DNA from: Flavobacterium sp. Root186
Lineage (GTDB): Bacteria; Bacteroidota; Bacteroidia; Flavobacteriales; Flavobacteriaceae
Direction of reading: 5' to 3'
Assembly (NCBI RefSeq): GCF_001428525.1
Contig: NZ_LMHW01000001.1
Location: forward strand, 62,705 to 126,704
DNA length: 64,000 nucleotides
Part shown: positions 16,891 to 25,818 of the stretch, one piece after another
Numbering within the stretch: the first letter of the stretch is position 1
Layout of the letters: the number at the start of each line of letters is the position of its first letter
Made by a program: the position numbers and the translations under genes
The notes under the pieces: generated by a model
Told to the model about the DNA's origin: nothing
Databases searched by the model: none
What the model saw: the letters and a program-made list of their open reading frames with translations, nothing else

Positions 16891-19800
16891 TTAAAAAGTA
16901 GCGTTTACACCGGTCATATAAATTCGGGAAAGCGGATATTTACCCACATCCATTCCGAAGTTTCTAAGACCAACTTCCGGATCCATTCCTGAATAATTGG
17001 TAATCGTAAACAAGTTTTGTCCAGAAATAAAGAATCTTAGTTTTGCTTTTCCGTTTAACCAGTTTTCTTTAACCGTATATCCAATAGACACGTTTTTCAA
17101 TCTTAAGAAAGAAGCATCTTCGATATAAAAATCAGAGATTCGTCCAAAGTTGTTATTGTTGTCTGTTGACGAAAGAACCGGAATATTAGTATCTGTATTC
17201 GTTGGTGACCAGGCATTTTTAGACTCCGCCAATAAGTTGTAACCCGGGAAAGAACCATTTAAACCTGTATGTTTTACAGCATTGAAAACACTGTTTCCTG
17301 CAGCTCCGTTAAAAAAGATATTCATATCGAAACCTTTGTATTTGAAGTTAGCATTTAAACTGTAAGTTGTTTTAGGAAACGGACTTCCCAATACTACTCT
17401 ATCGCTGTTGTTAATTACACCGTCTCCGTTTTCATCTTTAAATTTAATATCTCCGGCAACGGCATTTGGCTGATACGCTACTCCATTAGCATTTACATAA
17501 GCTTTTGCCTCTGCAGTGCTTTGGAACAATCCATCTGTTGCATATCCGTAAAAGGCACCAACCGGACTTCCAACCTGGTAAATATTAGCTAATGGTAAAC
17601 TACGAACGCGGCTTAAGTTTAAAGGCTCAAGTGAAGTCAAATCATCTTTAATAGAAACAATTTTATTGGTTAAAAATGCAGCGTTTGCCGTTACATCAAA
17701 TTTAAATTCTCCACGTGTTTTTTGATACGTTAAACTTGCTTCAAGACCTCTGTTTTCAACATCTCCAGAATTCACAATTCTGCCAAGAGGCGTTCCCGAA
17801 ACTCCAGGAAGCTGGTCCCGCACTAACATGTCTTTGTTTGTTTTTACATAAGCATCTACAGATCCTACAATTGTATTATTGAACATTGTAAAATCTAAAC
17901 CAATATTAGTCTGCTCAGAACTTTCCCATTTTAAATTAGGATTTGATAATTCACTTTCGGCATAACCATAATTAATAGTTGGTGTAGCTCCAATCAAAGC
18001 TGATGTCTGTGTAAGAGGCACACTAAACTGATAAGGTCCAAGGTTTCCTAAGTTTCCTATTTGTCCCCAGCTTGCACGAAGTTTTAAATTGCTTACAATT
18101 GGGTTAATACTTTTCATGAAACTTTCTTCAGAAATTAACCATCCTGCCGAAACTGAAGGATAAACTTTCCAACGGTTTTGCTGTAAAAGTTTTGAGGTTC
18201 CGTCGCGGCGCACAATTCCTGAGAATAAATATTTTTGATTGAAATCGTAGTTTAACCTTCCAACATAAGAAGAAATAATTTCATCTGATAAACCTGCTCC
18301 AGTCTGCTGAATTACTTTAGCATTCAGCAAATAACGCTGAGACGGATCTTCGTTATCAAAACCCGTTCCTTCAACGGTGTAATAATCTCTTTTCGTTTCC
18401 TGATAGGTATATCCTGCTAAAGCTTTGAAATTGTGTTTTCCTAATGATTTTTCATAAGAAATAGTCTGCTCGCTCAATAAATCAGTAATTGTCATTGACT
18501 TTTTCGTCAACCTGTTAAAGTCGAATATTTTTCCCGGTTCTGTAATTTTAACCGTAAAATCTGTTGCGTTATCTTGAATTCTCGTATAACCCCAGTTTGA
18601 TTTTACTTTTAATCCTTCGATAATTTCCCATTCTGCATAAGGATTAATCAAAACCGTAGAAATTGGATTTCTGTTGTCTAATCTTTTTAAATATGCAACC
18701 GGATTGATAACGTCTCCGTAAGAACCAATGTATTTTTCAGGAACTCCTCCAAATTGTCCCGAACCATCTTCTCTGTAAATTGTTGCATTTGGCGGATAAA
18801 AAATGGCCCCTAAAATAGCTCCTGTATAAGCACTTGAAGTATTAGCAGACTGACCATCTGTTAAGGAATACGATAAATTTTCTCCAATTGTAAAATTAGG
18901 AGCCAGTTTAAAAGAGGTATTTGCTCTTACCGTATAACGGTTTCCAAAAGTATTTAGCAAAATACCTTCGTTTCTTCTATAACTTCCTGAAAGAAAGAAA
19001 TTTGATTTTTCTGTTTTTCCATTTATCGAAATTGATAAATCCTGAATTTCTCCGGTGCGGAAAATTTCATCCATCCAGTTTGTTTTTGTCGCTCTGGCTG
19101 TTGGTTCAAAAGCAGGATCAAAAGCAGGAATTCTTGGTAAACCTGCATTATCTCTTGCTGTATTCATTGCATCAGCATATTCTGCAGCGTTTAAAACATC
19201 TAGTTTTTTGGCAACATTTTGAAAACCTCCCTGATAATTAACATTTACATTAATTTTATCTGAAATTCCTTTTTTTGATGTAATTAAAATTACTCCGCCA
19301 GAAGCTCTCGCTCCGTAAATTGCCGCCGAAGCTGCATCTTTTAAAACACTGATAGAAGCAATATCATTTGGGTTAATAGTATTTAACGAACCGCTGTAGA
19401 TAATTCCGTCCAAAACAATTAACGGAGTTTCTGCATTTAAAGATCCAATACCACGAATATTGATTGTGGGCGACGCCGTTGGGTCTCCACCGTCATTAAT
19501 AACGGTAACACCCGCTACAGTTCCCTGTAATAATTCACCAGCATTATTATAAGTTCTGCTTGATGTTTCTTTCATAGAAACAGAACCTACAGATCCTAAA
19601 ACTTCATTCTTTTTTACGCTGCCGTAACCCATAACTACAACTTCCTGAAGCTGTTTCATATCGGCTGCTAATTTTACAGTGATATTTTCTGATTTTGTTA
19701 CTTTTATTTCTTGTGTTACGTAACCTACGTATGAGAAAATAAGCACTGCTTCGGATGCATTGATTTCCAATTTAAAAGTTCCGTCAAAATCTGTTGCTGT

Positions 19801-20280
19801 TGCTGCATTAGAACCTTTATCTTTAATTCCCACACCTGGCAATGGCATATTATCATCTCCGCCAAAAACAGTTCCCGAAACAATAATTTTATTCTGATCT
19901 TCAGTTAGACCGGCTACTTTCTGCGTTTTTTTTATAACGATATTGTTACTTACGATTTCATATCGAAGCGAAAAATTACTGCATATTTTATCTAATGCCT
20001 GCTCCAGTTTAACATTCGTAAGTTTTAAACTGATTTTCTGGTTGGTATTAACTTGATTTGATTCGTACATAAAATGCACATTAGCCTGATTTTCAATTTT
20101 TTGAAAAACATTCTTTAAACTTTCATTTTCAACTTTTAAGGTTACTTTTTTATCAAAATCAATGTTCCCGGCGTTTATTAATCCGGTAAAAAACAAAGCA
20201 ATAAATAGGATTACTTTTGCCAACATAGCTTTTTTAATGCTTTGAAACTTTACGACGTACCGCTTTTGTTTTTCATTCAT
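16891..20280 (-). CDS. SusC/RagA-family TonB-dependent transporter with STN domain
   Basis: A 1129-residue outer-membrane protein. In order: a signal segment (about 18-38), an STN domain (about 45-120, KVENESLKNVFQKIENQANV), a carboxypeptidase-D-like domain (about 133-205, VSGTVFGGDDNMPLPGVGIK), the RagA signature and plug (about 215-335, VVMGYGSVKKNEVLGSV, LIVLDGIIYSGSL, IYGARASGGVILITSKKG) and a C-terminal barrel. The STN domain links it to the FecR at 20402-21325. It pairs with the SusD-like lipoprotein downstream to import a bound ligand using TonB energy. Confidence 0.95.
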   Translation of the reverse strand: MNEKQKRYVVKFQSIKKAMLAKVILFIALFFTGLINAGNIDFDKKVTLKVENESLKNVFQKIENQANVHFMYESNQVNTNQKISLKLTNVKLEQALDKICSNFSLRYEIVSNNIVIKKTQKVAGLTEDQNKIIVSGTVFGGDDNMPLPGVGIKDKGSNAATATDFDGTFKLEINASEAVLIFSYVGYVTQEIKVTKSENITVKLAADMKQLQEVVVMGYGSVKKNEVLGSVGSVSMKETSSRTYNNAGELLQGTVAGVTVINDGGDPTASPTINIRGIGSLNAETPLIVLDGIIYSGSLNTINPNDIASISVLKDAASAAIYGARASGGVILITSKKGISDKINVNVNYQGGFQNVAKKLDVLNAAEYADAMNTARDNAGLPRIPAFDPAFEPTARATKTNWMDEIFRTGEIQDLSISINGKTEKSNFFLSGSYRRNEGILLNTFGNRYTVRANTSFKLAPNFTIGENLSYSLTDGQSANTSSAYTGAILGAIFYPPNATIYREDGSGQFGGVPEKYIGSYGDVINPVAYLKRLDNRNPISTVLINPYAEWEIIEGLKVKSNWGYTRIQDNATDFTVKITEPGKIFDFNRLTKKSMTITDLLSEQTISYEKSLGKHNFKALAGYTYQETKRDYYTVEGTGFDNEDPSQRYLLNAKVIQQTGAGLSDEIISSYVGRLNYDFNQKYLFSGIVRRDGTSKLLQQNRWKVYPSVSAGWLISEESFMKSINPIVSNLKLRASWGQIGNLGNLGPYQFSVPLTQTSALIGATPTINYGYAESELSNPNLKWESSEQTNIGLDFTMFNNTIVGSVDAYVKTNKDMLVRDQLPGVSGTPLGRIVNSGDVENRGLEASLTYQKTRGEFKFDVTANAAFLTNKIVSIKDDLTSLEPLNLSRVRSLPLANIYQVGSPVGAFYGYATDGLFQSTAEAKAYVNANGVAYQPNAVAGDIKFKDENGDGVINNSDRVVLGSPFPKTTYSLNANFKYKGFDMNIFFNGAAGNSVFNAVKHTGLNGSFPGYNLLAESKNAWSPTNTDTNIPVLSSTDNNNNFGRISDFYIEDASFLRLKNVSIGYTVKENWLNGKAKLRFFISGQNLFTITNYSGMDPEVGLRNFGMDVGKYPLSRIYMTGVNATF

Positions 20281-20401
20281 AGTTTTAAATTTTAGATTTT
20301 AGAGTTCCGATTTTAGATTTTTATTTTGGCTTTTAATTTTAGATTTTAGTACTTAATTTTTAACTCATAATTCATAATTCATAACTCACAACTCATAATT
20401 C

Positions 20402-21325
20402 TTACTGTATTTTATAAACTCCGTCCTCAACTTTATACTCGGCGTTTACAATATTGCATACTAAGGCCACAATCTGATCTACAGAAAGTTCTTTGAAATA
20501 GGCGTTTATTTTAAGTGCGTTTAGATTCTTGTTTTTAATTTCGATGGCAACATTGTAGTTTCTGTTTATGGTTGCAATGACTTCAGGCATCGGCGTATCT
20601 TCAAAAACAATTATATTTTTACGCCATAACGAAATGGTATTTACCGGAACATCTTTAAAGGCTTGCAGTTTGTTGTTTTTTGATTTAAAAACCACTTTCT
20701 GACCCGGAGTTACATATACATTTTCTTCTGTAACGGTCGATTTTACGTTTACTTTTCCGGTTAGAACCGAAACTTCCTGTGTTGTTTGGTCCGGATAAGC
20801 CTGAACATTAAAGCTGGTTCCCAATACTTTGGTATCCATTTTATCGGTGTGAATTATAAAAGGATGTTTTTTGTCTTTGGCTACATCAAAAAAGGCTTCT
20901 CCAGTAAGATAAACTTCGCGTGTATCGCCTTTAAATTCTTTAGGATATTTTAAACGGCTTCCGGCATTCAGCCATATTTTTGTTCCGTCACTTAAGGTTA
21001 GTTTAGCGTGTTCGCCCAACTTTGCCGCATATTCTTTAGTTTCAACAGCATGTATTGATTTTTGGTAAAAGAAAAAGGAAAGCCCAAATAAGACTAATAA
21101 TGAAGCCGCAGCTGTCCAATATTTAGTTTGAAGAAAAATAACCTGGTTTGATTTTTTTATTTGTCTTAATTCTTTTTTTAGTTTGGAACGATCTGATTTT
21201 ATGGTCTCCATATTCTCAAAAGCTTCATCAGTACGATCGTACCATTTATTCCACATTTCTTGTCCTTTTGGAGAATAATTTCCCCCTAAAAAATGTTTTA
21301 TTTCTTGTTTTAATTTATCAGGCAT
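20402..21325 (-). CDS. FecR-family anti-sigma factor
   Basis: A 307-residue protein with a cytoplasmic N-terminus (about 1-85, including a charged helix), one membrane helix (YWTAAASLLVLFGLSFFFYQ, about 89-108), the FecR core (about 120-220, KLTLSDGTKIWLNAGSRLKYP, YLTGEAFFDVAKDK) and a DUF4974-type C-terminus (IVFEDTPMPEVIATINRNYN). It should restrain the ECF sigma factor at 21442-21999 until the SusC-like receptor signals. Upstream, 21346-21394 matches a block before the sigma gene itself, so the two genes may be separately driven by the same regulator. About 120 bp of A/T-rich repeats separate it from the SusC-like gene. Confidence 0.93.
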   Translation of the reverse strand: MPDKLKQEIKHFLGGNYSPKGQEMWNKWYDRTDEAFENMETIKSDRSKLKKELRQIKKSNQVIFLQTKYWTAAASLLVLFGLSFFFYQKSIHAVETKEYAAKLGEHAKLTLSDGTKIWLNAGSRLKYPKEFKGDTREVYLTGEAFFDVAKDKKHPFIIHTDKMDTKVLGTSFNVQAYPDQTTQEVSVLTGKVNVKSTVTEENVYVTPGQKVVFKSKNNKLQAFKDVPVNTISLWRKNIIVFEDTPMPEVIATINRNYNVAIEIKNKNLNALKINAYFKELSVDQIVALVCNIVNAEYKVEDGVYKIQ

Positions 21326-21345
21326 TATAATTTCTTTATGTCTTT

Positions 21346-21394
21346 AATAGTATGTCTTGGGAATTGAAAATTCAGGTAGGTTGAAAAGGTTACG
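21346..21394 (-). promoter_or_regulatory. Conserved 49-bp block before the FecR gene
   Basis: In plus orientation, AATAGTATGTCTT (21346-21358) and GGTAGGTTGAAAAGGTTACG (21375-21394) match the block at 22108-22156 in 12 of 13 and 17 of 20 positions, with identical total length. On the minus strand it reads CGTAACC followed by CAACCTACC, and CGTAACC resembles an ECF-type -35 AAC motif. It is a candidate autoregulated sigma promoter. Confidence 0.5.
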
Positions 21395-21441
21395 CTTTTG
21401 TTAAGAAAAAAGCCGGATTATCTTTTTCGGAAATTTTAAAA

Positions 21442-21999
21442 TCAATTAAACTCTCCTAAATAAGTCCGCATAAATTTTAAGGCGTATGTAATATGATATT
21501 TTACCGTATCGATCGAAACGTTAAGTTCTTCAGCGATTTCTTTATTAGAATAATGTTTGATCCTGCTGAGAATAAAAACCTCTTTTGATTTTTTAGGAAG
21601 TAACGAAGCTGCTTTGTCAACCGCTATTTGTAATTCATCATAAAAAATAGAATCTTCGGTTGCATTATGACTGTTATAAGAAACGGTGTTTCGATCTAAA
21701 ACTTCCTGAATATATTGATCTGTTACCGAGTGGGATTTGATATAATCTAAAGTTGTGTAACGAACTGAAGTATAAATATATGCTGCAAAACTTTTTTGAA
21801 TTACGATTGTTTTGCGCCGTTCCCAGATTGTGGTAAAAACTTCCTGAACAATTTCTTCAGAAATGGGAACCGATTTCATCCTTATATAAACGAAGCGCAC
21901 CAGCAAATCACGGTATCTAAAATAAAGTTCATCAAAAGCTTTATCTTTTCCTTGTTTTAATAATTCAACAAGTTCTTCATCAGAATAACCTTTATACAT
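21442..21999 (-). CDS. ECF (FecI-like) RNA polymerase sigma factor
   Basis: A 185-residue sigma factor with region 2 at about residues 20-90 (AFDELYFRYRDLLVRFVYIR, SEEIVQEVFTTIWERR) and region 4 at about 120-180 (LPKKSKEVFILSRIKHYSNKEIA, LNVSIDTVKYHITYALK). It heads the minus-strand sigma/FecR/SusC/SusD locus and is expected to activate it when the transporter is loaded. It is only distantly similar to the other ECF sigma factor in the window (11402-11980), so the two loci are probably independent circuits. Confidence 0.93.
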   Translation of the reverse strand: MYKGYSDEELVELLKQGKDKAFDELYFRYRDLLVRFVYIRMKSVPISEEIVQEVFTTIWERRKTIVIQKSFAAYIYTSVRYTTLDYIKSHSVTDQYIQEVLDRNTVSYNSHNATEDSIFYDELQIAVDKAASLLPKKSKEVFILSRIKHYSNKEIAEELNVSIDTVKYHITYALKFMRTYLGEFN

Positions 22000-22450
22000 A
22001 ATACTTCACTTTATTATTATCGTCCAGAAAAATAATGTTTACGAAAACATTTATTTTGTGAAGTATGTTTACTTTGAAAAATGACATATACTACAATAGT
22101 TTGTTTAAATAATATGTCTTCAAAATTAAAAATGAGGGTAGGTTGGTTAGGTTACGTTTACATTAATAAAACAGCAGGATTATGAAACATTGTATTAACA
22201 TTTCGTGTTGTTTGTTACCAATAGATTTAAAAAACAAGTTGAATAAAAAATTAGGATTGCTCTGCTAAAAGAGAGTTTAAATAGTTCTTGCTTTTAAACA
22301 AGTTAACAGATTGAAAATGTGAATTATATAACTTTTGAAATTTAAACTATAAGATAATTAAGATTATCCTTTCTAAATTTACATTCCCATAATAAGTTCT
22401 GTAAAAAGGAAGTTTAAACGGCAATTATTAACTCTCTAAATATTGATACC
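22000..22450. other. Divergent regulatory gap between sigma gene and small acidic gene
   Basis: This 451-bp gap holds the conserved block at 22108-22156 and otherwise A/T-rich sequence. No ORF with coding character was found. The block is about 110 bp before the sigma start and points toward it. No clear TAnnTTTG promoter for the plus-strand gene at 22451 was found. Confidence 0.5.
22108..22156 (-). promoter_or_regulatory. Conserved 49-bp block before the sigma gene
   Basis: AATAATATGTCTT (22108-22120) and GGTAGGTTGGTTAGGTTACG (22137-22156) repeat the block found before the FecR gene at exactly the same internal spacing. Presence before both genes of a sigma/anti-sigma pair suggests recognition by that sigma factor. 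Confidence 0.5.
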
Positions 22451-22675
22451 ATGAATTTTGCAGTAAATGAAAATGACGAAACTACATTTAGAAAACAAGA
22501 ATCTTTTTGTCTATATGATTCCATTACAATATGCGGCGATCAGGAAATAAGCCGATATTTTAGAGGACCTAGTAATAATGTTTCCTGGGATGATGAAGAG
22601 GACAGTCTTGAAGAAGAAGACAATTATTACGAAGAGGAAGAGGAAAACCTAGAGAGCTATGATCGACCCTTATAA
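22451..22675 (+). CDS. Small acidic protein, function unknown
   Basis: A 74-residue protein whose C-terminal half is strongly acidic (DDEEDSLEEEDNYYEEEEEN), with no signal peptide, membrane helix or known domain. The start is ATG at 22451. A perfect stem-loop terminator at 22704-22729 follows 28 bp after the stop, which supports a real transcription unit. Acidic small proteins can mimic nucleic acid or act as chaperones, but nothing specific can be claimed here. Confidence 0.5.
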   Translation: MNFAVNENDETTFRKQESFCLYDSITICGDQEISRYFRGPSNNVSWDDEEDSLEEEDNYYEEEEENLESYDRPL

Positions 22676-22703
22676 GTCTCTCTCTAATAATAAATAATCA
22701 TTT

Positions 22704-22729
22704 AAAGCTATCTGAAACCAGATAGCTTT
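22704..22729 (+). terminator. Rho-independent terminator
   Basis: AAAGCTATCTG and CAGATAGCTTT form an 11-bp stem with a 4-base loop, followed by a T run. It lies between convergent genes ending at 22675 and 22755 and can serve the plus strand well. Confidence 0.8.
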
Positions 22730-22754
22730 TTTTGTTTTTGGTTTAATAATTAGT

Positions 22755-23003
22755 TTATTTAAAAACAGTAACAGCGTCGGCAAGATTTTGGCTTGAAATA
22801 AAATCAGCGATAAAATCTTTAACTTCATTTCTACTTTCTGCCGAAGTGGCAAAAGAATTAATATGATAATTTTCGTCCTGATCTAATATATGTATTATTT
22901 CAGTGTAGCCCTTGGAGATTAAACTGCCTTTTAACTTAATTACATTAAACTGTTCACGTCCGTCTAATTCTTTGCGTACTTGTAGTTTTATAGCTCGTTC
23001 CAT
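22755..23003 (-). CDS. Hypothetical protein, 82 residues
   Basis: A short mixed alpha/beta protein (begins MERAIKLQVRKELDGREQFN) with no signal peptide or recognised motif. It is preceded by an A/T-rich gap and separated from the AhpD-like gene upstream by a terminator-like hairpin at 23154-23186, so it is probably transcribed alone. No function can be assigned. Confidence 0.5.
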   Translation of the reverse strand: MERAIKLQVRKELDGREQFNVIKLKGSLISKGYTEIIHILDQDENYHINSFATSAESRNEVKDFIADFISSQNLADAVTVFK

Positions 23004-23153
23004 ATATTAATATTTAAATTAATTCCTTAACTATTCCTTTATCAAATATAAACATTCGAATATTTAAGTATATTAAAATCAAGGCAGTAGTTATTAACTG
23101 TTTATCAGCATATTATCAACAATTCAGAATTATACTATTAAATTTTAAACATA

Positions 23154-23186
23154 AAAACCTTCGAAAGCAATGTTTCCGAAGGTTTT
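23154..23186 (-). terminator. Terminator after the AhpD-like gene
   Basis: AAAACCTTCG and CGAAGGTTTT form a 10-bp stem 37 bp beyond the stop codon at 23224 on the minus strand. The T tract after it is short. Confidence 0.6.
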
Positions 23187-23223
23187 AAAAATCAAATTTA
23201 TTAAAATAAAAAAATGTCCTTAA

Positions 23224-23658
23224 CTATGCCGGAATTAAATTGGTAGAGATTCCAATTCTGTTCCATACATTAATAGTAATGACAGATAAAATTACCTGAG
23301 CAAGATATTTTTCGTCAAGAACTTTTGCTGCCTGCTCATAGGTTTCATCTTTTACATGATTGCTGATTAATGTAATTTCTTCAGTTAACGCTAATATAGC
23401 ACGCTCATCTTCTGTAAAAAAATGTGTATCTCGCCAGGCATTTAGAGCATATATACGCTGTTCTGTTTCACCTGCCCTGCGCGCTTCTTTAGTGTGCATG
23501 TCTATGCAAAAGGCACATCCGTTTAATTGTGAAGCTCTAATTTTTATCAAATCTTTATGCGTTCTTGTTAATGGCGTGCTTTCAATAAACTTTTCAAGTC
23601 CGAGTACTGCTTTATAACCGTCTGGTTCTGCCTGATCTATACGAATTCTTGTTTTCAT
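23224..23658 (-). CDS. Carboxymuconolactone decarboxylase/AhpD-family protein
   Basis: A 144-residue cytoplasmic all-alpha protein of the AhpD-like fold. The active-site motif CAFCIDMHTKEAR (Cys about 51 and 54, His about 58) is intact, the signature of alkylhydroperoxidase-type peroxidatic CXXC proteins. It likely reduces peroxides or serves as a thiol adaptor. It is co-transcribed with the MarR regulator upstream (31-bp gap), and the promoter of that pair carries the MocR-type site at 24223-24262, tying it to the azoreductase gene's regulator. Confidence 0.88.
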   Translation of the reverse strand: MKTRIRIDQAEPDGYKAVLGLEKFIESTPLTRTHKDLIKIRASQLNGCAFCIDMHTKEARRAGETEQRIYALNAWRDTHFFTEDERAILALTEEITLISNHVKDETYEQAAKVLDEKYLAQVILSVITINVWNRIGISTNLIPA

Positions 23659-23689
23659 TTTTATAAAATTATTTGTTGTTTAAATTTAA

Positions 23690-24142
23690 TTAGCTTCTGT
23701 ATTTTTCTAAAAGTGAGTTCAGTTCTTCCAACTGATTTACATTTAGATTTTTGGCAAACTTTTCTTCGAGAATTTCTATTAATGGATTAATGATATCCAG
23801 AATATTTAATCCGGTCTGCGTAATAAGCACATCAATTTTTCTGCGGTTTTTACTGCATACTTCCCGGATTACATAGTTTTTTAAAAGCAGTTTATCAACT
23901 AATCTCGTTGTGTTACTTGCCTTAGAAATCATACTTTCCTGAATAACACACATATTTGCAGCTTTACCTTTTTGTTTCTTTAATATGTTGAGTACATAAT
24001 ATTGTTCTATCGATAAATCGTGATGTTTAAGCACTTCAATCATACTTTCAACTAATTGATTTTGTGCGTACATGATATTTAAAAATACTCTTTTACGTAA
24101 AGACGATTCCTGGATAGATTGATGTACAGTATTCATTTCCAT
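23690..24142 (-). CDS. MarR-family transcriptional regulator
   Basis: A 150-residue winged-helix protein with the MarR core (YYVLNILKKQKGKAANMCVIQESM, wing around NRRKIDVLITQTGLNILD). It lacks the conserved redox Cys near the N-terminus of OhrR proteins but has others in the DNA-binding part. It is the first gene of a pair with the AhpD-like protein. A TAATTTTG -7 box at 24200-24207 and a MocR-type operator lie before it. It probably responds to peroxide or phenolic stress; the target is presumably its own operon. Confidence 0.88.
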   Translation of the reverse strand: MEMNTVHQSIQESSLRKRVFLNIMYAQNQLVESMIEVLKHHDLSIEQYYVLNILKKQKGKAANMCVIQESMISKASNTTRLVDKLLLKNYVIREVCSKNRRKIDVLITQTGLNILDIINPLIEILEEKFAKNLNVNQLEELNSLLEKYRS

Positions 24143-24199
24143 ATAGAAGTATTTAACAGCAAAGCATTTTTCGCATTCAGTTTAGATATAATTCTGAAG

Positions 24200-24262
24200 C
24201 AAAATTAGCGAAGCAGTCTGGATGGAAAATAGACCAATTTTAAAATAAAGTACAGCCCAGAT
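24200..24262 (-). promoter_or_regulatory. MocR-type operator and -7 box before MarR/AhpD genes
   Basis: Read on the minus strand from 24262: ATCTGGGCTGTA, then an A/T-rich stretch ending AAAATTGG, then TAATTTTG at 24207-24200. Nearly the same string, with -7 box TACTTTTG at the same distance (55 versus 56 bp), lies before the azoreductase gene. It begins one base beyond the MocR gene stop. Confidence 0.6.
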
Positions 24263-24263
24263 G

Positions 24264-25733
24264 TTAGAGAATTGATTTTTTAAGGATTCCTAATGCCTTA
24301 ATCATTTCTTTTTCATCGAGCGAAGCAAAACCCATTCGCATAGCATTAGTTACAAAAGATTCGTTTTTATAGAAATTGCCATTATCAATATTAAGTCCGT
24401 TTTTTGAAGCCGTTTGAGACATTTGATGCAAATCTATTTTAGAATCAAAATTAGACCAAACCGCAAGTCCGCCTTCAGGAATAGTAAAGTTTATTGTTTC
24501 TTTAAAATCAGATTCTAATAAGTCACAAAAAAGATTTCGGCGCTGCTTATAAATTTTTAAAGATTTACGAAAATGCCTGTCCATTTCTCCATTATTAAAC
24601 AATACCGAAAATGCATCTTCTAAAAGAGTATCACCCTGTTTGTCTATTAATTCTCTTAATGAAGCCGCAGCATCAATAAATCCGGATGAAGCACACATAA
24701 ATCCAATTCTCAATGCAGGTGCAAAAGTTTTTGAAATTGATCCTATATAAATAACATTATGATTATGATCAATGCTGGCTAATGGCAGATAAGGTTTGTT
24801 TTCGTAATGAAAATCAAAATCATAATCGTCTTCAATAATCGCAAAATGATACTGTTTTGCCAGATTCAATAATTTTAGCCTGCGCTGCATACTAAGGGTT
24901 ACAGTTGTTGGAAAATGATGATGCGGTATAACATATACAGCTTTAATGCTGTTTTTGGGGTTTTGAAGAATTTCTTCGAAATAATCGATATCCATTCCAT
25001 TCGAATCAATAGGAATACGCAGCAGTTTTGCTCCGGTATATTTAAAAGTTTCATCGGCAAAACTATAATTTGAAGCACCAACAGCAATAGTATCAGATGA
25101 ATTTAAAAGCAGCTGAGAGGTCAAATATATACCCATTTGACTTCCTTTTGATATTAATATGTTATCAGGCGAAGTTATCAGACCTCTTGTATTGGCTAAA
25201 TAATTTGAAATAGAATTTCTAAGATTTTCAGATCCTTTTGAACTGCCGTATTTTAAAAAATTTCTGCCATAAAATTTTCTGGAAAGGCTTCGATATTCTC
25301 TCATAAGCTGATCTACGGGCGCAAGCCGAACATCAGGAAAACCATCATCAATAGTTAGAAGTGCTTTTTGAAAATTCCGGTTTGGAATCGCATTTTTAAA
25401 ATTATTGGTCCATAAAAAAGAATCTCCGCTATAAGTCTCTTTATTCTCTTTTGGGGCTATAGTTTTTGAAATAACAGGAAGTTTTGAGAGTACGAAAACG
25501 CCTTTACGCTCAACAGATTCAGCCCATCCCTGACTTATTAATTCTTCGTAGGCTAATTTTACTGTATTTCGGTTTATGCCAATTAACTCTGCAAGAATAC
25601 GGGAACTTGGTAAAATGTCAGACGGCTTTAATGTTCCGTTAGTTATTAAAGATATGAAGTTGTTGCAAACCTGAATATATAAGGTTACCGGAGCATCTCG
25701 ATCAATATGAATTAAGGTTTTATAAGGAAGCAT
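24264..25733 (-). CDS. MocR/PdxR-type GntR-aminotransferase regulator
   Basis: About 489 residues from the chosen ATG at 25733 (MLPYKTLIHIDRD); the frame could extend to 25799, but the extra 22 residues are hydrophobic and unlike the family. The N-terminal GntR winged helix (about 15-85, YIQVCNNFISLI, ILAELIGINRNTVKLAYEEL) is joined to a fold-type I aminotransferase domain (about 120-489, IIEDDYDFDFHYENKP, YIGSISKTFAPALRIGF with the PLP Lys). Such regulators use PLP or an aldehyde as effector. It is divergent from the azoreductase gene, and two copies of its likely operator lie in the gap. Confidence 0.92.
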   Translation of the reverse strand: MLPYKTLIHIDRDAPVTLYIQVCNNFISLITNGTLKPSDILPSSRILAELIGINRNTVKLAYEELISQGWAESVERKGVFVLSKLPVISKTIAPKENKETYSGDSFLWTNNFKNAIPNRNFQKALLTIDDGFPDVRLAPVDQLMREYRSLSRKFYGRNFLKYGSSKGSENLRNSISNYLANTRGLITSPDNILISKGSQMGIYLTSQLLLNSSDTIAVGASNYSFADETFKYTGAKLLRIPIDSNGMDIDYFEEILQNPKNSIKAVYVIPHHHFPTTVTLSMQRRLKLLNLAKQYHFAIIEDDYDFDFHYENKPYLPLASIDHNHNVIYIGSISKTFAPALRIGFMCASSGFIDAAASLRELIDKQGDTLLEDAFSVLFNNGEMDRHFRKSLKIYKQRRNLFCDLLESDFKETINFTIPEGGLAVWSNFDSKIDLHQMSQTASKNGLNIDNGNFYKNESFVTNAMRMGFASLDEKEMIKALGILKKSIL

Positions 25734-25735
25734 CT

Positions 25736-25757
25736 GGACTGTAGTTTTATTAAAATT
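25736..25757 (+). promoter_or_regulatory. MocR-type operator, upstream copy
   Basis: CTGTAGTTTTATTAAAATT next to the MocR start codon, a direct repeat of the site at 25819-25858 with the same ATCTGG prefix (25732 onward). The spacing is about 88 bp. Direct repeats are the usual binding sites of MocR/GabR/PdxR proteins, and this one overlaps the MocR gene's own start region. Confidence 0.55.
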
Positions 25758-25818
25758 AATGTACAAATTTAACCCAAAAAAAAATAATCTTATTAGCATT
25801 TGAATATTTTTAAAAACA

